Of a stretch of DNA of 64,000 nt, positions 27,285 through 35,612 are shown piece by piece. Position 1 is the first letter of the stretch. Each line of letters opens with the position of its first letter. The notes under the pieces were generated by a model that saw only the letters and a program-made list of their open reading frames with translations, was not told the DNA's origin and ran no database searches. Both the position numbers and the translations under genes were made by a program. The stretch comes from Pseudomonas sp. B21-028 (lineage in GTDB: Bacteria > Pseudomonadota > Gammaproteobacteria > Pseudomonadales > Pseudomonadaceae), in contig NZ_CP087184.1 in NCBI RefSeq assembly GCF_024749045.1, positions 4,588,001 through 4,652,000 of the forward strand. Reading direction: 5' to 3'.

Positions 27285-28097
27285 TTGAAAGCTCTCATCC
27301 TGCTCGGGGCGTTGCTGCTCAGCACGCCCCTGTATGCCGCCCAACTGGTACTGGAACTGGGCGCGACTGCGCGTACCTGGCAAACCGAAGAACTGCTCAA
27401 GCATCCTGAAGCGCGAACGATCCAGATACCCGACGACGTTTCCTATAAGAAACCGATGAGTTATCGCGCCGTGCCACTGACGACGCTGCTGACGGGTGTC
27501 CAGCCGGATGATCACCTTCAGGCCGTGGCCCTGGACGGTTTCGCCGCCGAAATGTCCGCGGCGCCATTACTCAATAAGAACGGTGCACGCGCCTGGCTGG
27601 CAGTCGAAGACCCGGCCGCCCCTTGGCCCTCCCTGGGAGAGGGCAAGCCCAGCGCTGGACCGTTCTATCTGGTGTGGACCGATCCTCAAGCGGGGCATAT
27701 CAGCCCGGAACAATGGCCGTACGCAGTGGCGAGCATCAAGCGCATGTCAGCCGTGGCCGAGCGCTTCCCCGCCCTGCTGCCGGCGCCCAGCCTGGCCAAG
27801 GACGATCCGGTCAACAAGGGCTTCGAACTGTTCCAGAAGAATTGCCTGGCGTGCCATCGGCTCAACGGTGCAGGTGACGCGCAGTTTGGCCCGGACCTGA
27901 ATATTCCCTTCAACCCCACGGAATATTTCTCGGGGGATTTCCTCAAGCGCTATATCCGCGATCCGCAAGGCCTGCGTCATTGGCCCCAAGGCAAGATGCC
28001 GGCGTTTTCAGCGGCCGTGCTGCCGGACTCGGAGCTGGATCTGTTGGTGGGCTACCTGAAGCATATGGCGGGGCGTAAACAGCCGTTGAGCCAATAA
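27285..28097 (+). CDS. Exported c-type cytochrome with N-terminal molybdopterin-oxidoreductase-like region
   Basis: 270 residues. The TTG at 27285 has GGAAAG 7 bases upstream and starts a clean signal peptide (MKALILLGALLLSTPLYA-A); ATG 27270 is possible but lacks a ribosome site. Residues ~20-165 resemble the fold of periplasmic molybdopterin-domain proteins (YRAVPLTTLL, then DGFAAEM, PFYLVW), without an obvious cofactor-binding cysteine. Residues ~175-270 are a class I cytochrome c: heme site CLACHR and the axial methionine likely in QGKMPAFSAA. Probably a periplasmic electron carrier. Partner enzyme unknown. Confidence 0.83.
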   Translation: MKALILLGALLLSTPLYAAQLVLELGATARTWQTEELLKHPEARTIQIPDDVSYKKPMSYRAVPLTTLLTGVQPDDHLQAVALDGFAAEMSAAPLLNKNGARAWLAVEDPAAPWPSLGEGKPSAGPFYLVWTDPQAGHISPEQWPYAVASIKRMSAVAERFPALLPAPSLAKDDPVNKGFELFQKNCLACHRLNGAGDAQFGPDLNIPFNPTEYFSGDFLKRYIRDPQGLRHWPQGKMPAFSAAVLPDSELDLLVGYLKHMAGRKQPLSQ

Positions 28098-28127
28098 GCT
28101 GCTGGCCCTATGTTGCGACCTGCTCCT

Positions 28128-28229
28128 GTGGCGAGGGGATCTAGCGAACCGTCGCACCGCCCCGCTGGGTGGCAAAGCCCTGGTTCACGACTGCTGCGCA
28201 GCCGAACGGGGGTAAATCCCCTCGCCACA
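28128..28229. repeat. Family B inverted repeat, degenerate
   Basis: Outer arms GTGGCGAGGGGAT and GGGTAAATCCCCTCGCCAC are kept; the central part is diverged. Between the convergent cytochrome and transglutaminase genes. Confidence 0.85.
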
Positions 28230-28250
28230 ATGATCGCGACGGCCCTGTCG

Positions 28251-29051
28251 TCATTGCTGCTGCACCGTGATCACCGGTGCCGGCGTCACGGCCACTCTGG
28301 CTCGCATCTGCTCACCGCCGCCACGACGCAGGCCACGTACCGGGCAGGCATCCAGGTAATCCAGGCCAACGGCCAGCTTCAGGTGTCGCTCCGGACGTGA
28401 CAGCTGGTGGGTCACGTCGAAGCTGTACCAGGCGTCCTCGAGCCAGGCTTCTGCCCACGCGTGGCTGGCCAGGTGTTCACTGTCCCCGCTATATACATAG
28501 CCCGACACATAGCGTGCCGGTATGCCCAGGCTGCGAGCGCAGGCAAGAAATACATGGGTATGGTCCTGGCACACCCCGCTACGCCCGGCGAATGCCTCGG
28601 CTGCGCTGGTTTCCACTTCAGTGGAGCCAGGGGCGTAGACCAGATGCTGGTTCACCCCCTGCATCAGGTCAATCAGCGCCGTGCGGTCGCGGCGCTGCCG
28701 ACATTGCTCCCGAGCGAAGGCACGAAGGGCCTCGTCCGCTTCGGTCAACCGGGTGAAGCGCAGGAACGGCAAGGCTGATTGCTCCTCGTGCTCGGCCTCG
28801 CGCAGAGGGTCGATATCCACCAGGCCCCGTGCGCCGATGATGATCGTTTCATGAGGCTCCTCCAGGGTAAGGACGTGGAGGATGTTGCCGAAAGGGTCCA
28901 ACTGCGCGCGCACCGGCCTCGGCAAATCGAGCTGCCAGCTCAGCACATGCTGGCGTTCGCTGTCGTGGGGCGTCAGACGCAGGTACTGGATGCTGGCACG
29001 AACCTGCTGTTCGTAGTGGTAGGCCGTTTCGTGGCTGATCGAGAGTCTCAT
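28251..29051 (-). CDS. Transglutaminase-like cysteine peptidase family protein
   Basis: 266 residues. The N-terminal beta domain (MRLSISHETAYHYEQQVRAS) is followed by the transglutaminase core with catalytic Cys in GRSGVCQDHTH, His in LASHAWAEAWL and Asp in FDVTHQ. GGAGGTCAC lies before the ATG. In most bacteria this protein is encoded in an operon with an alpha-E protein and a circularly permuted ATP-grasp protein, thought to make or cleave a peptide. Here only the stub of the alpha-E gene remains upstream, overlapping by ATGA, and the ATP-grasp gene is missing. Confidence 0.92.
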   Translation of the reverse strand: MRLSISHETAYHYEQQVRASIQYLRLTPHDSERQHVLSWQLDLPRPVRAQLDPFGNILHVLTLEEPHETIIIGARGLVDIDPLREAEHEEQSALPFLRFTRLTEADEALRAFAREQCRQRRDRTALIDLMQGVNQHLVYAPGSTEVETSAAEAFAGRSGVCQDHTHVFLACARSLGIPARYVSGYVYSGDSEHLASHAWAEAWLEDAWYSFDVTHQLSRPERHLKLAVGLDYLDACPVRGLRRGGGEQMRARVAVTPAPVITVQQQ

Positions 29052-29200
29052 GTGACCTCCAGGTAGGAACTGTGGATGGCGTTGCCCAGTTCCCGAACCA
29101 GCGGGATGAATCCGGTGAGCCAGTCACGCAGGCCACCATCGAGGATTTCGTCGATACCGAGGCTTTCCGCCCGCTCCGGTAACCTGCCCCCAGCACAGGT
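29048..29200 (-). pseudogene. 3' remnant of an alpha-E domain gene
   Basis: The last ~45 codons encode AESLGIDEILDGGLRDWLTG then FIPLVRELGNAIHSSYL, the C-terminal helix pair of alpha-E (DUF403) proteins. The stop TGA (29050-29048) overlaps the transglutaminase ATG, as in an intact operon. Upstream the frame runs into the terminator of the RraB gene without any start codon or ribosome site. The normal ~310-residue gene and the preceding ATP-grasp gene are therefore deleted. Confidence 0.75.
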
Positions 29201-29204
29201 CCGA

Positions 29205-29236
29205 CGAAAACGGCCAACCCGAGGGTCAGCCGTTGT
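29205..29236 (-). terminator. Terminator after the RraB-like gene
   Basis: AACGGC pairs with GCCGTT across ~14 bases, followed on the minus strand by GTTTTCG. It marks the junction with the alpha-E remnant. Confidence 0.5.
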
Positions 29237-29256
29237 ACTGTTGCAGGGTACGAATA

Positions 29257-29598
29257 TCAGGCCTGGAGACGCCGGATTTCCTGTTTTACCCCCCAACCTT
29301 CGATAATGCCGCCCAAGGGCTCCACCACCGCCTCGAAGTCTTGCTCGAAATCTCCAATGTCATCGTAGGTGGCATACATCACCCGGCTCAGTTCCAATGC
29401 CCAGGCACCATCGTCCCGTGCGCTGATCTGTGCATTCAACGACTCACCCCGAAAATGACCCGCCGCCCTGCGCGCCCGCTCCTCGTCCGGGAAAATGGCG
29501 TAGAACTCGATTGGATGGAATTGTGAGAAGTCGAACCCGCCTTCTTTCATGCGGCGCAACACGCTGGTACTGATGTCTTCTTGATAGGCTGTGCTCAT
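29257..29598 (-). CDS. RraB-domain protein (ribonuclease E inhibitor family)
   Basis: 113 residues. DFSQFHPIEFYAIFPDEERA, RDDGAWALELSRVM and YDDIGDFEQDFEAVVEPLGG are typical of the RraB domain. In E. coli RraB binds RNase E and alters mRNA turnover; whether the pseudomonad form does so is inferred. GAGGAGGAC lies 6 bases before ATG. Monocistronic. Confidence 0.85.
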   Translation of the reverse strand: MSTAYQEDISTSVLRRMKEGGFDFSQFHPIEFYAIFPDEERARRAAGHFRGESLNAQISARDDGAWALELSRVMYATYDDIGDFEQDFEAVVEPLGGIIEGWGVKQEIRRLQA

Positions 29599-29801
29599 GA
29601 AACGTCCTCCTCAGATCGATGGATAGACTTTCCGTCTTCCCGTGCGGGCAACCCGTGGATTGCAAGCGATACGGCATCAAATGACCGTCGGGACACAAGC
29701 ATGTAGCTGACAAGACCGGACCTTGGCGATCCTTTCGCTGATCTCAATTGCAGAGTAGCCGCAAGTGATGGCCACTGCCAAGCGGGGCCAGGCCAAGAAC
29801 T

Positions 29802-30038
29802 TCATGAAATCGGTTTAATGTTGATGATTTCAATGCTGTGCTGGGATTTGAGATTCTTGACCGTTGGCTCGGCGGTTCGCCCTTCCAGGTCATTGAGGTC
29901 CAACTGGGCGGGCACCGGGAGCAATCTTTCGCGAATCAACTGTGCTGCCTGCTCCATAGTGGGCTCCTGGTCATAGTCGAACTGCTCGGCGATCGCTTCG
30001 CCGTGGTCATCAACGAACGTGATTTCCCACTTTTGCAT
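29802..30038 (-). CDS. Conserved hypothetical protein (78 aa)
   Basis: ATG at 30038 with GAGGAGAC upstream. The beginning MQKWEITFVDDHGEAIAEQF looks like a beta-hairpin of a small alpha/beta protein, and the end reads SIEIINIKPIS. No signal peptide, no cysteines, no known motif. I do not recognise the family. It stands alone with ~200 bp on the RraB side. Confidence 0.7.
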   Translation of the reverse strand: MQKWEITFVDDHGEAIAEQFDYDQEPTMEQAAQLIRERLLPVPAQLDLNDLEGRTAEPTVKNLKSQHSIEIINIKPIS

Positions 30039-30132
30039 TGCTGTCTCCTCGATCAAATCATGGCCGGGCTTACCTCTATCTCGACATTTGGGGTGGAATA
30101 ATCGTTCCACTGATTCCCTGGACGGCACCTAT

Positions 30133-30157
30133 GAAAAGACCGCCTCAAGGGCGGTCT
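30133..30157 (-). terminator. Terminator of the START-domain gene
   Basis: GACCGCC / GGCGGTC stem with a TCAAG loop and CTTTTC following on the minus strand. Confidence 0.75.
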
Positions 30158-30185
30158 CGGTGTGGACATCCATCAGGCCTGCCGA

Positions 30186-30794
30186 TTACTTCTCGGCCCG
30201 TTCCCTCAAGGCCTTCAAAGTATTGAACGGAGCATCCACCACGAATTTGTTGGCCAGCCAGGATGGCACATCACCACCAGGCTCGGTGTGGACCTGATAG
30301 GTCACCTCGATCTGGTCCGCGCCCTTGGGCGTGAATTTCCAGAAACCGTCGACCTGGGCCACTCGCACAAACCCCTGCTCTTCCGGGAGGTAGGTCGGCA
30401 CGCCCTTGAGGTTACGGGTCAGGCTGCCATCAGCGCCTTCGACGGTGGTGACTTGCAGCACCGAATCCCGGGACGTGACCGGCCACGGCGTATTGAACTG
30501 GGTATAGGTCCAGCTCTGGTTGCCTTCGTGCTTGAGCAGCTTCTGGGTCTTGCACTCATGAATCCAGGCACAGGCACCCGAGACATCTTCCTGCAGGGCC
30601 CGCAACTTCGCCATGGTGGTCTTCATGACGGTCACGCCGCGGTAGGCCTTGTACTTGGAGCCAGCCACTTCACTGAGTGAAACCTTGATACCGTCCCGCT
30701 CCTTGGCGACCTGCCAGTCTTCCGCCTGCGCAGTTGCGGTCGCCAGAAAGGCGGTCAAGCCACACAACACAGCCATACGATGCAGCGAACCCAT
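30186..30794 (-). CDS. Exported START-domain protein
   Basis: 202 residues. A signal peptide (MGSLHRMAVLCGLTAFLATA, cleaved after AQA) is followed by a START/SRPBCC lipid-binding fold: WQVAKERDGIKV, CAWIHECK, PWPVTSRDSVL and the C-terminal amphipathic helix FNTLKALRERAEK. In eukaryotes START domains carry lipids; the bacterial exported form has no firmly known ligand. Single gene with its own terminator. Confidence 0.87.
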   Translation of the reverse strand: MGSLHRMAVLCGLTAFLATATAQAEDWQVAKERDGIKVSLSEVAGSKYKAYRGVTVMKTTMAKLRALQEDVSGACAWIHECKTQKLLKHEGNQSWTYTQFNTPWPVTSRDSVLQVTTVEGADGSLTRNLKGVPTYLPEEQGFVRVAQVDGFWKFTPKGADQIEVTYQVHTEPGGDVPSWLANKFVVDAPFNTLKALRERAEK

Positions 30795-30874
30795 AGTTTT
30801 TTTCCTTATTGTCGAAGTCCGGTCATTTGAATTTCGTCATTGGGCTTCGCCATTCAGCCCTGTCCATAGACCCA

Positions 30875-31129
30875 TTACACCGCCGTGGCCTGCTCCCACC
30901 AGCCGATCAGCCGGATGGCTTCCTCGCTGCTGTTGCCGCAGACCTCAATGTCGGCTGCGAAACCCGAGCATACCGCCGGACGTTCCGGCTGACCGAAGAT
31001 CCGGCACAAGTTATCGACTGACAATTGCACACAACGTTCTCCCGCCGGTTTGCCGTGGGGCATGCCCGGGATCGACGAACTGATGGAAGGGGCAATGCAG
31101 CAGGCGCCACAGCCTTCACGGCATTTCAT
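30875..31129 (-). CDS. YkgJ-family cysteine cluster protein (UPF0153)
   Basis: 84 residues, ATG at 31129. The N-terminal MKCREGCGACC and the later cysteines in GERCVQLSVDNLCRIFG and RPAVCSGF form the CxxCxxCC...C...C pattern of the YkgJ family, thought to bind a metal, zinc or Fe-S. GAGGATG lies ~12 bases upstream. Function unknown. Confidence 0.88.
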   Translation of the reverse strand: MKCREGCGACCIAPSISSSIPGMPHGKPAGERCVQLSVDNLCRIFGQPERPAVCSGFAADIEVCGNSSEEAIRLIGWWEQATAV

Positions 31130-31276
31130 GACGACAACATCCTCAGGGCTAATGGCCCAATAACGAACCACAGAGTAACGGCTTAAACACTCGTTTTAAA
31201 TTACCGTCTGCGTGTTTTTTCGACCAATGGAAGATGACCGAACAGTCAGCGACGAATTGCACTCGCGCTCGAAGAC

Positions 31277-31762
31277 TTAGCGTTTGAATTCGAAATCCAG
31301 AGCTGCGCCCTCCACTTCCCGACGCTCCGAATTACGCAGCGGCAGCTGCATCTCGTTATTCAGCAGCCGGCCATTGAGCTGGAACGGATCCGGCTTCTGC
31401 CCGAACATCGACGGCAGCAGCGGCTCACGCTTGGGTAGCGGTACCGTCCCGGGTGGTTGCAGTTTCTGAACCATGTCATGGGGCAGGCTCAGATCCAGGT
31501 TCGCTGGCGGTAATGGAGTCTTGGCGACCTCATGGGCAGATTTGCTCTTGGAGGCAATGGGCGCGCGTTTTTTCTGCGAGGAAGCCGTTTTCCTGACAGG
31601 CGCCTTCTTCGCTGCCGGTGGCTTCTTCGAGACGCTTTTCGATGGCTTTTTCGTGGCGCTGGCGGCCGGCTTTTCTTGCACCGAAGCAGCCACGACACCT
31701 CCGGCATGGAAGACTGTCAGCAGGCCGATCAAAACCCAGGTGGCAGGAGCAATGGCTTTCAT
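31277..31762 (-). CDS. Exported Lys/Pro/Ala-rich protein, unknown function
   Basis: 161 residues, ATG at 31762. A signal peptide (MKAIAPATWVLIGLLTVFHA, then GGVVAA) precedes a low-complexity basic segment of residues 30-75 (KKPSKSVSKKPPAAKKAPVRK). A more ordered part follows with LPHDMVQKLQPPGTVPLP, MFGQKPDPFQLNGRLL. The basic region resembles the N-terminal linker of IF2, which can cause mislabelling, but there is no GTPase domain. A charge-driven envelope role is possible. Conserved function unknown. Confidence 0.72.
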   Translation of the reverse strand: MKAIAPATWVLIGLLTVFHAGGVVAASVQEKPAASATKKPSKSVSKKPPAAKKAPVRKTASSQKKRAPIASKSKSAHEVAKTPLPPANLDLSLPHDMVQKLQPPGTVPLPKREPLLPSMFGQKPDPFQLNGRLLNNEMQLPLRNSERREVEGAALDFEFKR

Positions 31763-31834
31763 AGATACGACGGCACTTACGGCAGAGAAGTATATGCTCG
31801 CTTGATAAGCCGACGCTGACAAGCCCGCTGATGC

Positions 31835-33277
31835 CTACAGAAAACCGCTGGCGGTCTCCTGGCACAACTGCGTGGCCAACAGCCCCAACGTCATCAAGGC
31901 CCGTTCCGCCTCGCGATTCCAAGGGATACCGCAGTTCAAGCGAATGCAATGGTTGAACTGCTCGGTGTTACTGAAGATCAACCCCGGCGCGATACTGATC
32001 CCTTGTTGCAGGGCCCGGACGTGCAACTCCTGGGTATTGACCCGCCCCGGCAGGCTGACCCACAGGATGAAACCGCCGGTGGGACGACTCATTTGCGTGC
32101 CTTCGGGGAAGTACTGTTGCACCGCCAGCTGGAAGGCGCTGAGATTCTTGCGGTACTCCTGGCGGATATAACGCAGGTGGCGGTCGTAGCCGCCATTTTC
32201 CAGGTACGCCGCGATGCCCATCTGCGTGACGCTGCACGCCGAATGTGTACTGAACGTCTGCAGCCGCTGGATCTCCTGCTGGAACTTGCCGGCGATCATC
32301 CAGCCGATGCGTACACCCGGCGACAAGGTCTTGGAAAAACTCGAACAGTAGATGACCCGGTCCAGCCGATCATAGGCCTTGAGCGCCTTGGTGCGGCCCT
32401 GCTCGAACATCAGCTCGCCGTAGATGTCATCCTCGACAATCTGAATGTCGAAATCCGAAGCCAGGCGCAACAGTTGCTTCTGCCGCTCCTCGGGCATGGT
32501 ACCGCCCAGCGGGTTGCTCAGCCGCGTGGTCAGCACCAGCGCCTTGATCGACCATTGGTTGGCCGCCAGTTGCAGGGCCTCCAGGCTCATGCCGGTCACC
32601 GGGTCGCTGGGAATCTCGATGACCTTGAGGCCCAACAGATCCGCCAGTTGCAGCAAACCGTAGTAAGTCGGCGATTCGGCGGCGATCAGATCCCCTGGCC
32701 GGGTCAGTACCCGCAGGGACATCTGCAGCGCATCGACACAACCGTGGGTAATCACCACTTCGGAAGGGTCCACCACGACACCGGCATCGCGCATGCGAAT
32801 CGCCACCTGACGACGCAAGGGTTCGAAGCCTGGGCTGAACATGTAGCTGAATGCCCGCGGGCTGTGGAAGCGCGTGACCTTGGCCAATTGCTGATGCAGT
32901 GCCCGTACAGGCAGGTAATCCACACTCGGCACCGCCGCGCCCAACGGAAATACCCCTTCGCGACGGGACTCGACCAGTACCTGCTGGATGATGCTGCTGC
33001 GCGTCACCAACCCCGGCCGCTCTACCCGGGCAATATCCGGGGTCGGCGCCGTCAGCGCTGGCGTCTGGTGCACGTAATAACCCGATTGCGGCCGCGCACG
33101 AATCAGCCCCTGATCCTCAAGGTTGGCGTAGGCCTGCAACACCGTCGCGTGACTGACGTTGAGCTGCGAACTCATCTTGCGCACCGACGGCACGCGTTCA
33201 CCGGGCTGATACACACCCCGGCGGATGTCTTCGGCCAGTTGCTGAGCAATACGTTGGTAGAGCAAGAGGTTGGTCAT
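31835..33277 (-). CDS. MocR-type regulator (GntR winged helix fused to PLP aminotransferase)
   Basis: 480 residues. Residues 1-75 are a GntR DNA-binding domain (QLAEDIRRGVYQPGERVPSV, then LNVSHATVLQAYANLEDQGL). The rest is a fold-type I aminotransferase domain with YGLLQ, EDDIYGEL and the PLP lysine in SSFSKTLSPGVRIGW. MocR proteins use PLP-bound ligands as effectors and often control vitamin B6, GABA or taurine genes. ATG at 33277; the frame extends upstream without good starts. No obvious target gene adjoins it. Confidence 0.93.
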   Translation of the reverse strand: MTNLLLYQRIAQQLAEDIRRGVYQPGERVPSVRKMSSQLNVSHATVLQAYANLEDQGLIRARPQSGYYVHQTPALTAPTPDIARVERPGLVTRSSIIQQVLVESRREGVFPLGAAVPSVDYLPVRALHQQLAKVTRFHSPRAFSYMFSPGFEPLRRQVAIRMRDAGVVVDPSEVVITHGCVDALQMSLRVLTRPGDLIAAESPTYYGLLQLADLLGLKVIEIPSDPVTGMSLEALQLAANQWSIKALVLTTRLSNPLGGTMPEERQKQLLRLASDFDIQIVEDDIYGELMFEQGRTKALKAYDRLDRVIYCSSFSKTLSPGVRIGWMIAGKFQQEIQRLQTFSTHSACSVTQMGIAAYLENGGYDRHLRYIRQEYRKNLSAFQLAVQQYFPEGTQMSRPTGGFILWVSLPGRVNTQELHVRALQQGISIAPGLIFSNTEQFNHCIRLNCGIPWNREAERALMTLGLLATQLCQETASGFL

Positions 33278-33424
33278 GACGCAGCACTCGATTTCACGGG
33301 CATGTTGTTCTTGTAGGAAACGATACCGGAACAGTTTAGAAGTGTACGGGGACAGTTGCCAGATTACTCGACCGTACAGTGCAGTGACAGCCCCAACTGT
33401 GCGCGAGTGTATGAACCACAGGCA

Positions 33425-33458
33425 CAAAAAAACCCGGCGCTCCTGAGAGGCCGGGTTT
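33425..33458 (-). terminator. Terminator of the OmpA/DUF4398/solute-binding operon
   Basis: AACCCGGC / GCCGGGTT stem; on the minus strand TTTTTTTGTGCC follows. It lies just after the OmpA-gene stop. Confidence 0.85.
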
Positions 33459-33474
33459 TCCAGTGACGCAGCCC

Positions 33475-34284
33475 TTAGCGAGCAGCGCCGAGCTGGCCCT
33501 TCTCATCGGAGAACACGATTTCAACCCGACGGTTCTGCGCCCGGCCACGCTCGGTGGCGTTGACGTCCACCGGGAACTCGTCGCCGTAGCCTTCGACCTG
33601 GATGCGCTTGTCATCGATCCCCAGGTCCACCAGCACGTCCGCCACCGCCTGTGCGCGGTCCCGGGACAGCTTGAGGTTTTCCTGCTTGCCGCCGGTGCTG
33701 TCGGCATAGCCTTCGATGCGCACCACCCGCTTGGGGTTGAGTTGCAGGAACTGCACGATCTTGAGCACGACCCGGTTGGCCGAGTTCTTCAATTCAGCCT
33801 CGCCGGTGTCGAACAGCACATCACCGAGGGTCATCACCAGGCCGCGATTAGTCTGGGTGGTGGTCATCTCCATGATCTGCTCTTCCAGCCATTTGCCCTG
33901 TTGCTGGACACTGAGCAACTTGGATTCGCGCAGTGCCAGCTGCAGGCGCTGGCGCTCCAGTTCGAGCTTCGCCGCACGCTCTTCGTTGAGCACCTGGTTA
34001 CTGTGTTCCCGGGCGATTTCACTGTAGCGCTGGCTGAGGTAGGCGTAATGCAATACGTCCTCGCCGCTGCCCCAGTAACTGGACAAGCGATCGGCCCGGG
34101 CCAGCGACTCGCCGGCGCGAATCACGTCCCTGGGCGCTGCGCGCAGGACGTTGGCGTCTTCCTTCACTTTCTGGAAATCGGTACTGGCTTTTTCCAGTGC
34201 CGCTTCACTGCGCTGACCCGCGCAACCATACAAGCTGGCCAGGCCCGCCAGGATCAAACCGCCAAACACATGGGAGTGCTTCAT
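33475..34284 (-). CDS. OmpA-family lipoprotein with N-terminal DUF4398 region
   Basis: 269 residues. Lipobox ASLYGC gives lipidation at Cys21. Residues ~25-140 are helical and coiled (DUF4398-like). The C-terminal 110 residues are an OmpA peptidoglycan-binding domain: GDVLFDTGEAELK, RIEGYADSTGG, LSRDRAQAVADVL, NRRVEIVF. It probably links the outer membrane to peptidoglycan. Its start overlaps the stop of the next-upstream gene by ATGA, so the two are translationally coupled. Confidence 0.92.
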   Translation of the reverse strand: MKHSHVFGGLILAGLASLYGCAGQRSEAALEKASTDFQKVKEDANVLRAAPRDVIRAGESLARADRLSSYWGSGEDVLHYAYLSQRYSEIAREHSNQVLNEERAAKLELERQRLQLALRESKLLSVQQQGKWLEEQIMEMTTTQTNRGLVMTLGDVLFDTGEAELKNSANRVVLKIVQFLQLNPKRVVRIEGYADSTGGKQENLKLSRDRAQAVADVLVDLGIDDKRIQVEGYGDEFPVDVNATERGRAQNRRVEIVFSDEKGQLGAAR

Positions 34285-34640
34285 TGGGCATCCTCCCTCA
34301 GTTGTTTACGCAAGCGCTTGATGCGGGTGTCGAGCACGTTCAGTTGCTCCTGGCTCTTGAGGGTCAGCACCTTCGCCTCGGCCAGACGTGCGTCCAGCTC
34401 GGCCTGCTCGGCACGCATGCGCGCCTTTTTGTACGACTCGTCGGCCATGTTGGATTTTGCGCGGGCGAATTTTTCTTCCGCCAGCTTCAATTCGGGCACT
34501 TCGTCGGCGTTGGCGCCCACGGCCCGGGCTTGTTCCAAGGCCTGTTCAGTCAGGCGGATCTGTTCATTCGGCGCCGGATCGGCTGCGCAACCCGCCAGAG
34601 CCAGAACGGCCAGGGCAGCGAAAAGAGGTCGAATAGTCAC
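34281..34640 (-). CDS. DUF4398 lipoprotein
   Basis: 119 residues. Lipobox LALAGC (Cys18), then a long alpha-helical, Glu/Ala/Lys-rich coiled coil (ALEQARAVGANADEVPELKL). The fold matches the N-terminal part of the downstream OmpA protein, suggesting a gene duplication within the operon. It probably forms a complex with that protein in the outer membrane periplasmic face. Nine bases separate it from the solute-binding gene upstream. Confidence 0.87.
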   Translation of the reverse strand: MTIRPLFAALAVLALAGCAADPAPNEQIRLTEQALEQARAVGANADEVPELKLAEEKFARAKSNMADESYKKARMRAEQAELDARLAEAKVLTLKSQEQLNVLDTRIKRLRKQLREDAQ

Positions 34641-34649
34641 TAATGTTCC

Positions 34650-35474
34650 CTACTGTTTTGGGGCACCGACAGGTGGCTGCAACTGTGTGTTCCACCGTTC
34701 GAGATTGCGTTGCAACACAGACTCCGTCAGGCCGGACGCGGCCAATTCTGTCATCTTTTGCGCCAGCTGTCCGCGCAACCATGGGTCGTTGCAGGCGGAG
34801 TCATGGGAAACCGCGAGGAACAGTCCCGGCTTATCCACCGGTTGCGCGGCCGCTTGCAGGTCGTTCGCCATGCCCAGTGTCTGCGCCATTGCCAGGCCCG
34901 AGTAGCGCCCGGCGAGGACATATTCCACCTCCCCCAGCAGCAATTTCTGAAAGGCCTGGGTCAGGTTGGAGGTACGGACAAGGGTCAATGTCTGCTCGGC
35001 AAAGAGACCAAATGCCTGGGTCATGCGAGCCTTTTCCGACAAGGCACCGGGATGACCGTGCAGATCCTCGGGCCGATTGACGACCAGCGGAGAATCCTTG
35101 CGGGTCCAGACCAGGTAATCGTTTTCCAGCACGGGGGGATGAACATAGTCCAGGAAATCAAGCCCGGTCGGCGTCAGCGGGGCGTCGGCTAGCAGGTCCA
35201 TGCGCCCGCTGCGCACCTCGTCCAGTGCCTGGTCGCGCTTGCCGGCATAAAGCAATTCGACCTTGATGCCCAATTCCCCCGCGACCTTGCTCAGCAAGTC
35301 GGCACTGGCACCGATCAAGTGCTTGGGATCCTGAGGATCCTGCCAGAGATAAGGCGGCGCATCCGGGCTGCCGGTGGCAATCAGCCGCTCGCACTTGCCG
35401 GCGGCAACAGACAGGCCCGGGACACCCGCCAGCGCCCACAGCAACGACCAGCCAGCCAAACGGCGAAGATCCAT
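34650..35474 (-). CDS. Periplasmic substrate-binding protein, family 3-like
   Basis: 274 residues. A signal peptide (to ~25, VAAGKCE) precedes a two-lobe solute-binding fold with APPYLWQDP, LSKVAGELGIKVEL, SGRMDLLADAPLTP and VEYVLAGRYSGL. No ABC permease genes are nearby, so it is probably a sensor or scavenging partner rather than a transporter part. It is the first gene of a three-gene operon with the two envelope lipoproteins. GGGGAGCG is upstream. Confidence 0.82.
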   Translation of the reverse strand: MDLRRLAGWSLLWALAGVPGLSVAAGKCERLIATGSPDAPPYLWQDPQDPKHLIGASADLLSKVAGELGIKVELLYAGKRDQALDEVRSGRMDLLADAPLTPTGLDFLDYVHPPVLENDYLVWTRKDSPLVVNRPEDLHGHPGALSEKARMTQAFGLFAEQTLTLVRTSNLTQAFQKLLLGEVEYVLAGRYSGLAMAQTLGMANDLQAAAQPVDKPGLFLAVSHDSACNDPWLRGQLAQKMTELAASGLTESVLQRNLERWNTQLQPPVGAPKQ

Positions 35475-35510
35475 GACGTTACGCTCCCCTTGAAAATGCA
35501 GACAATAAAA

Positions 35511-35590
35511 AGCCCGGCCTGAACCGTATCGCGGTCATTCAAGGATTCAGTTCCACCTTAAATGAACAGCACTACGGTCAAAGCCGGGCT
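35511..35590 (-). terminator. Long stem-loop after etfA
   Basis: AGCCCGGC (35511) pairs with GCCGGGCT (35583), and ACCGTA with TACGGT inside it. Going leftward on the minus strand the stem is followed by TTTTTATTG. The 80-base element ends etfBA transcription just before the solute-binding gene's promoter region. Confidence 0.65.
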
Positions 35591-35612
35591 CTTTATAAGT
35601 GAAGAGGCCGGA

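Noticed and set aside
31277..31762. IF2-like translation factor
   Set aside because: Only the Lys/Ala/Pro-rich segment is similar; there is a signal peptide and no GTPase domain.
31949..33316. A 455-codon plus-strand ORF opposite the MocR gene
   Set aside because: Shadow of the MocR gene.
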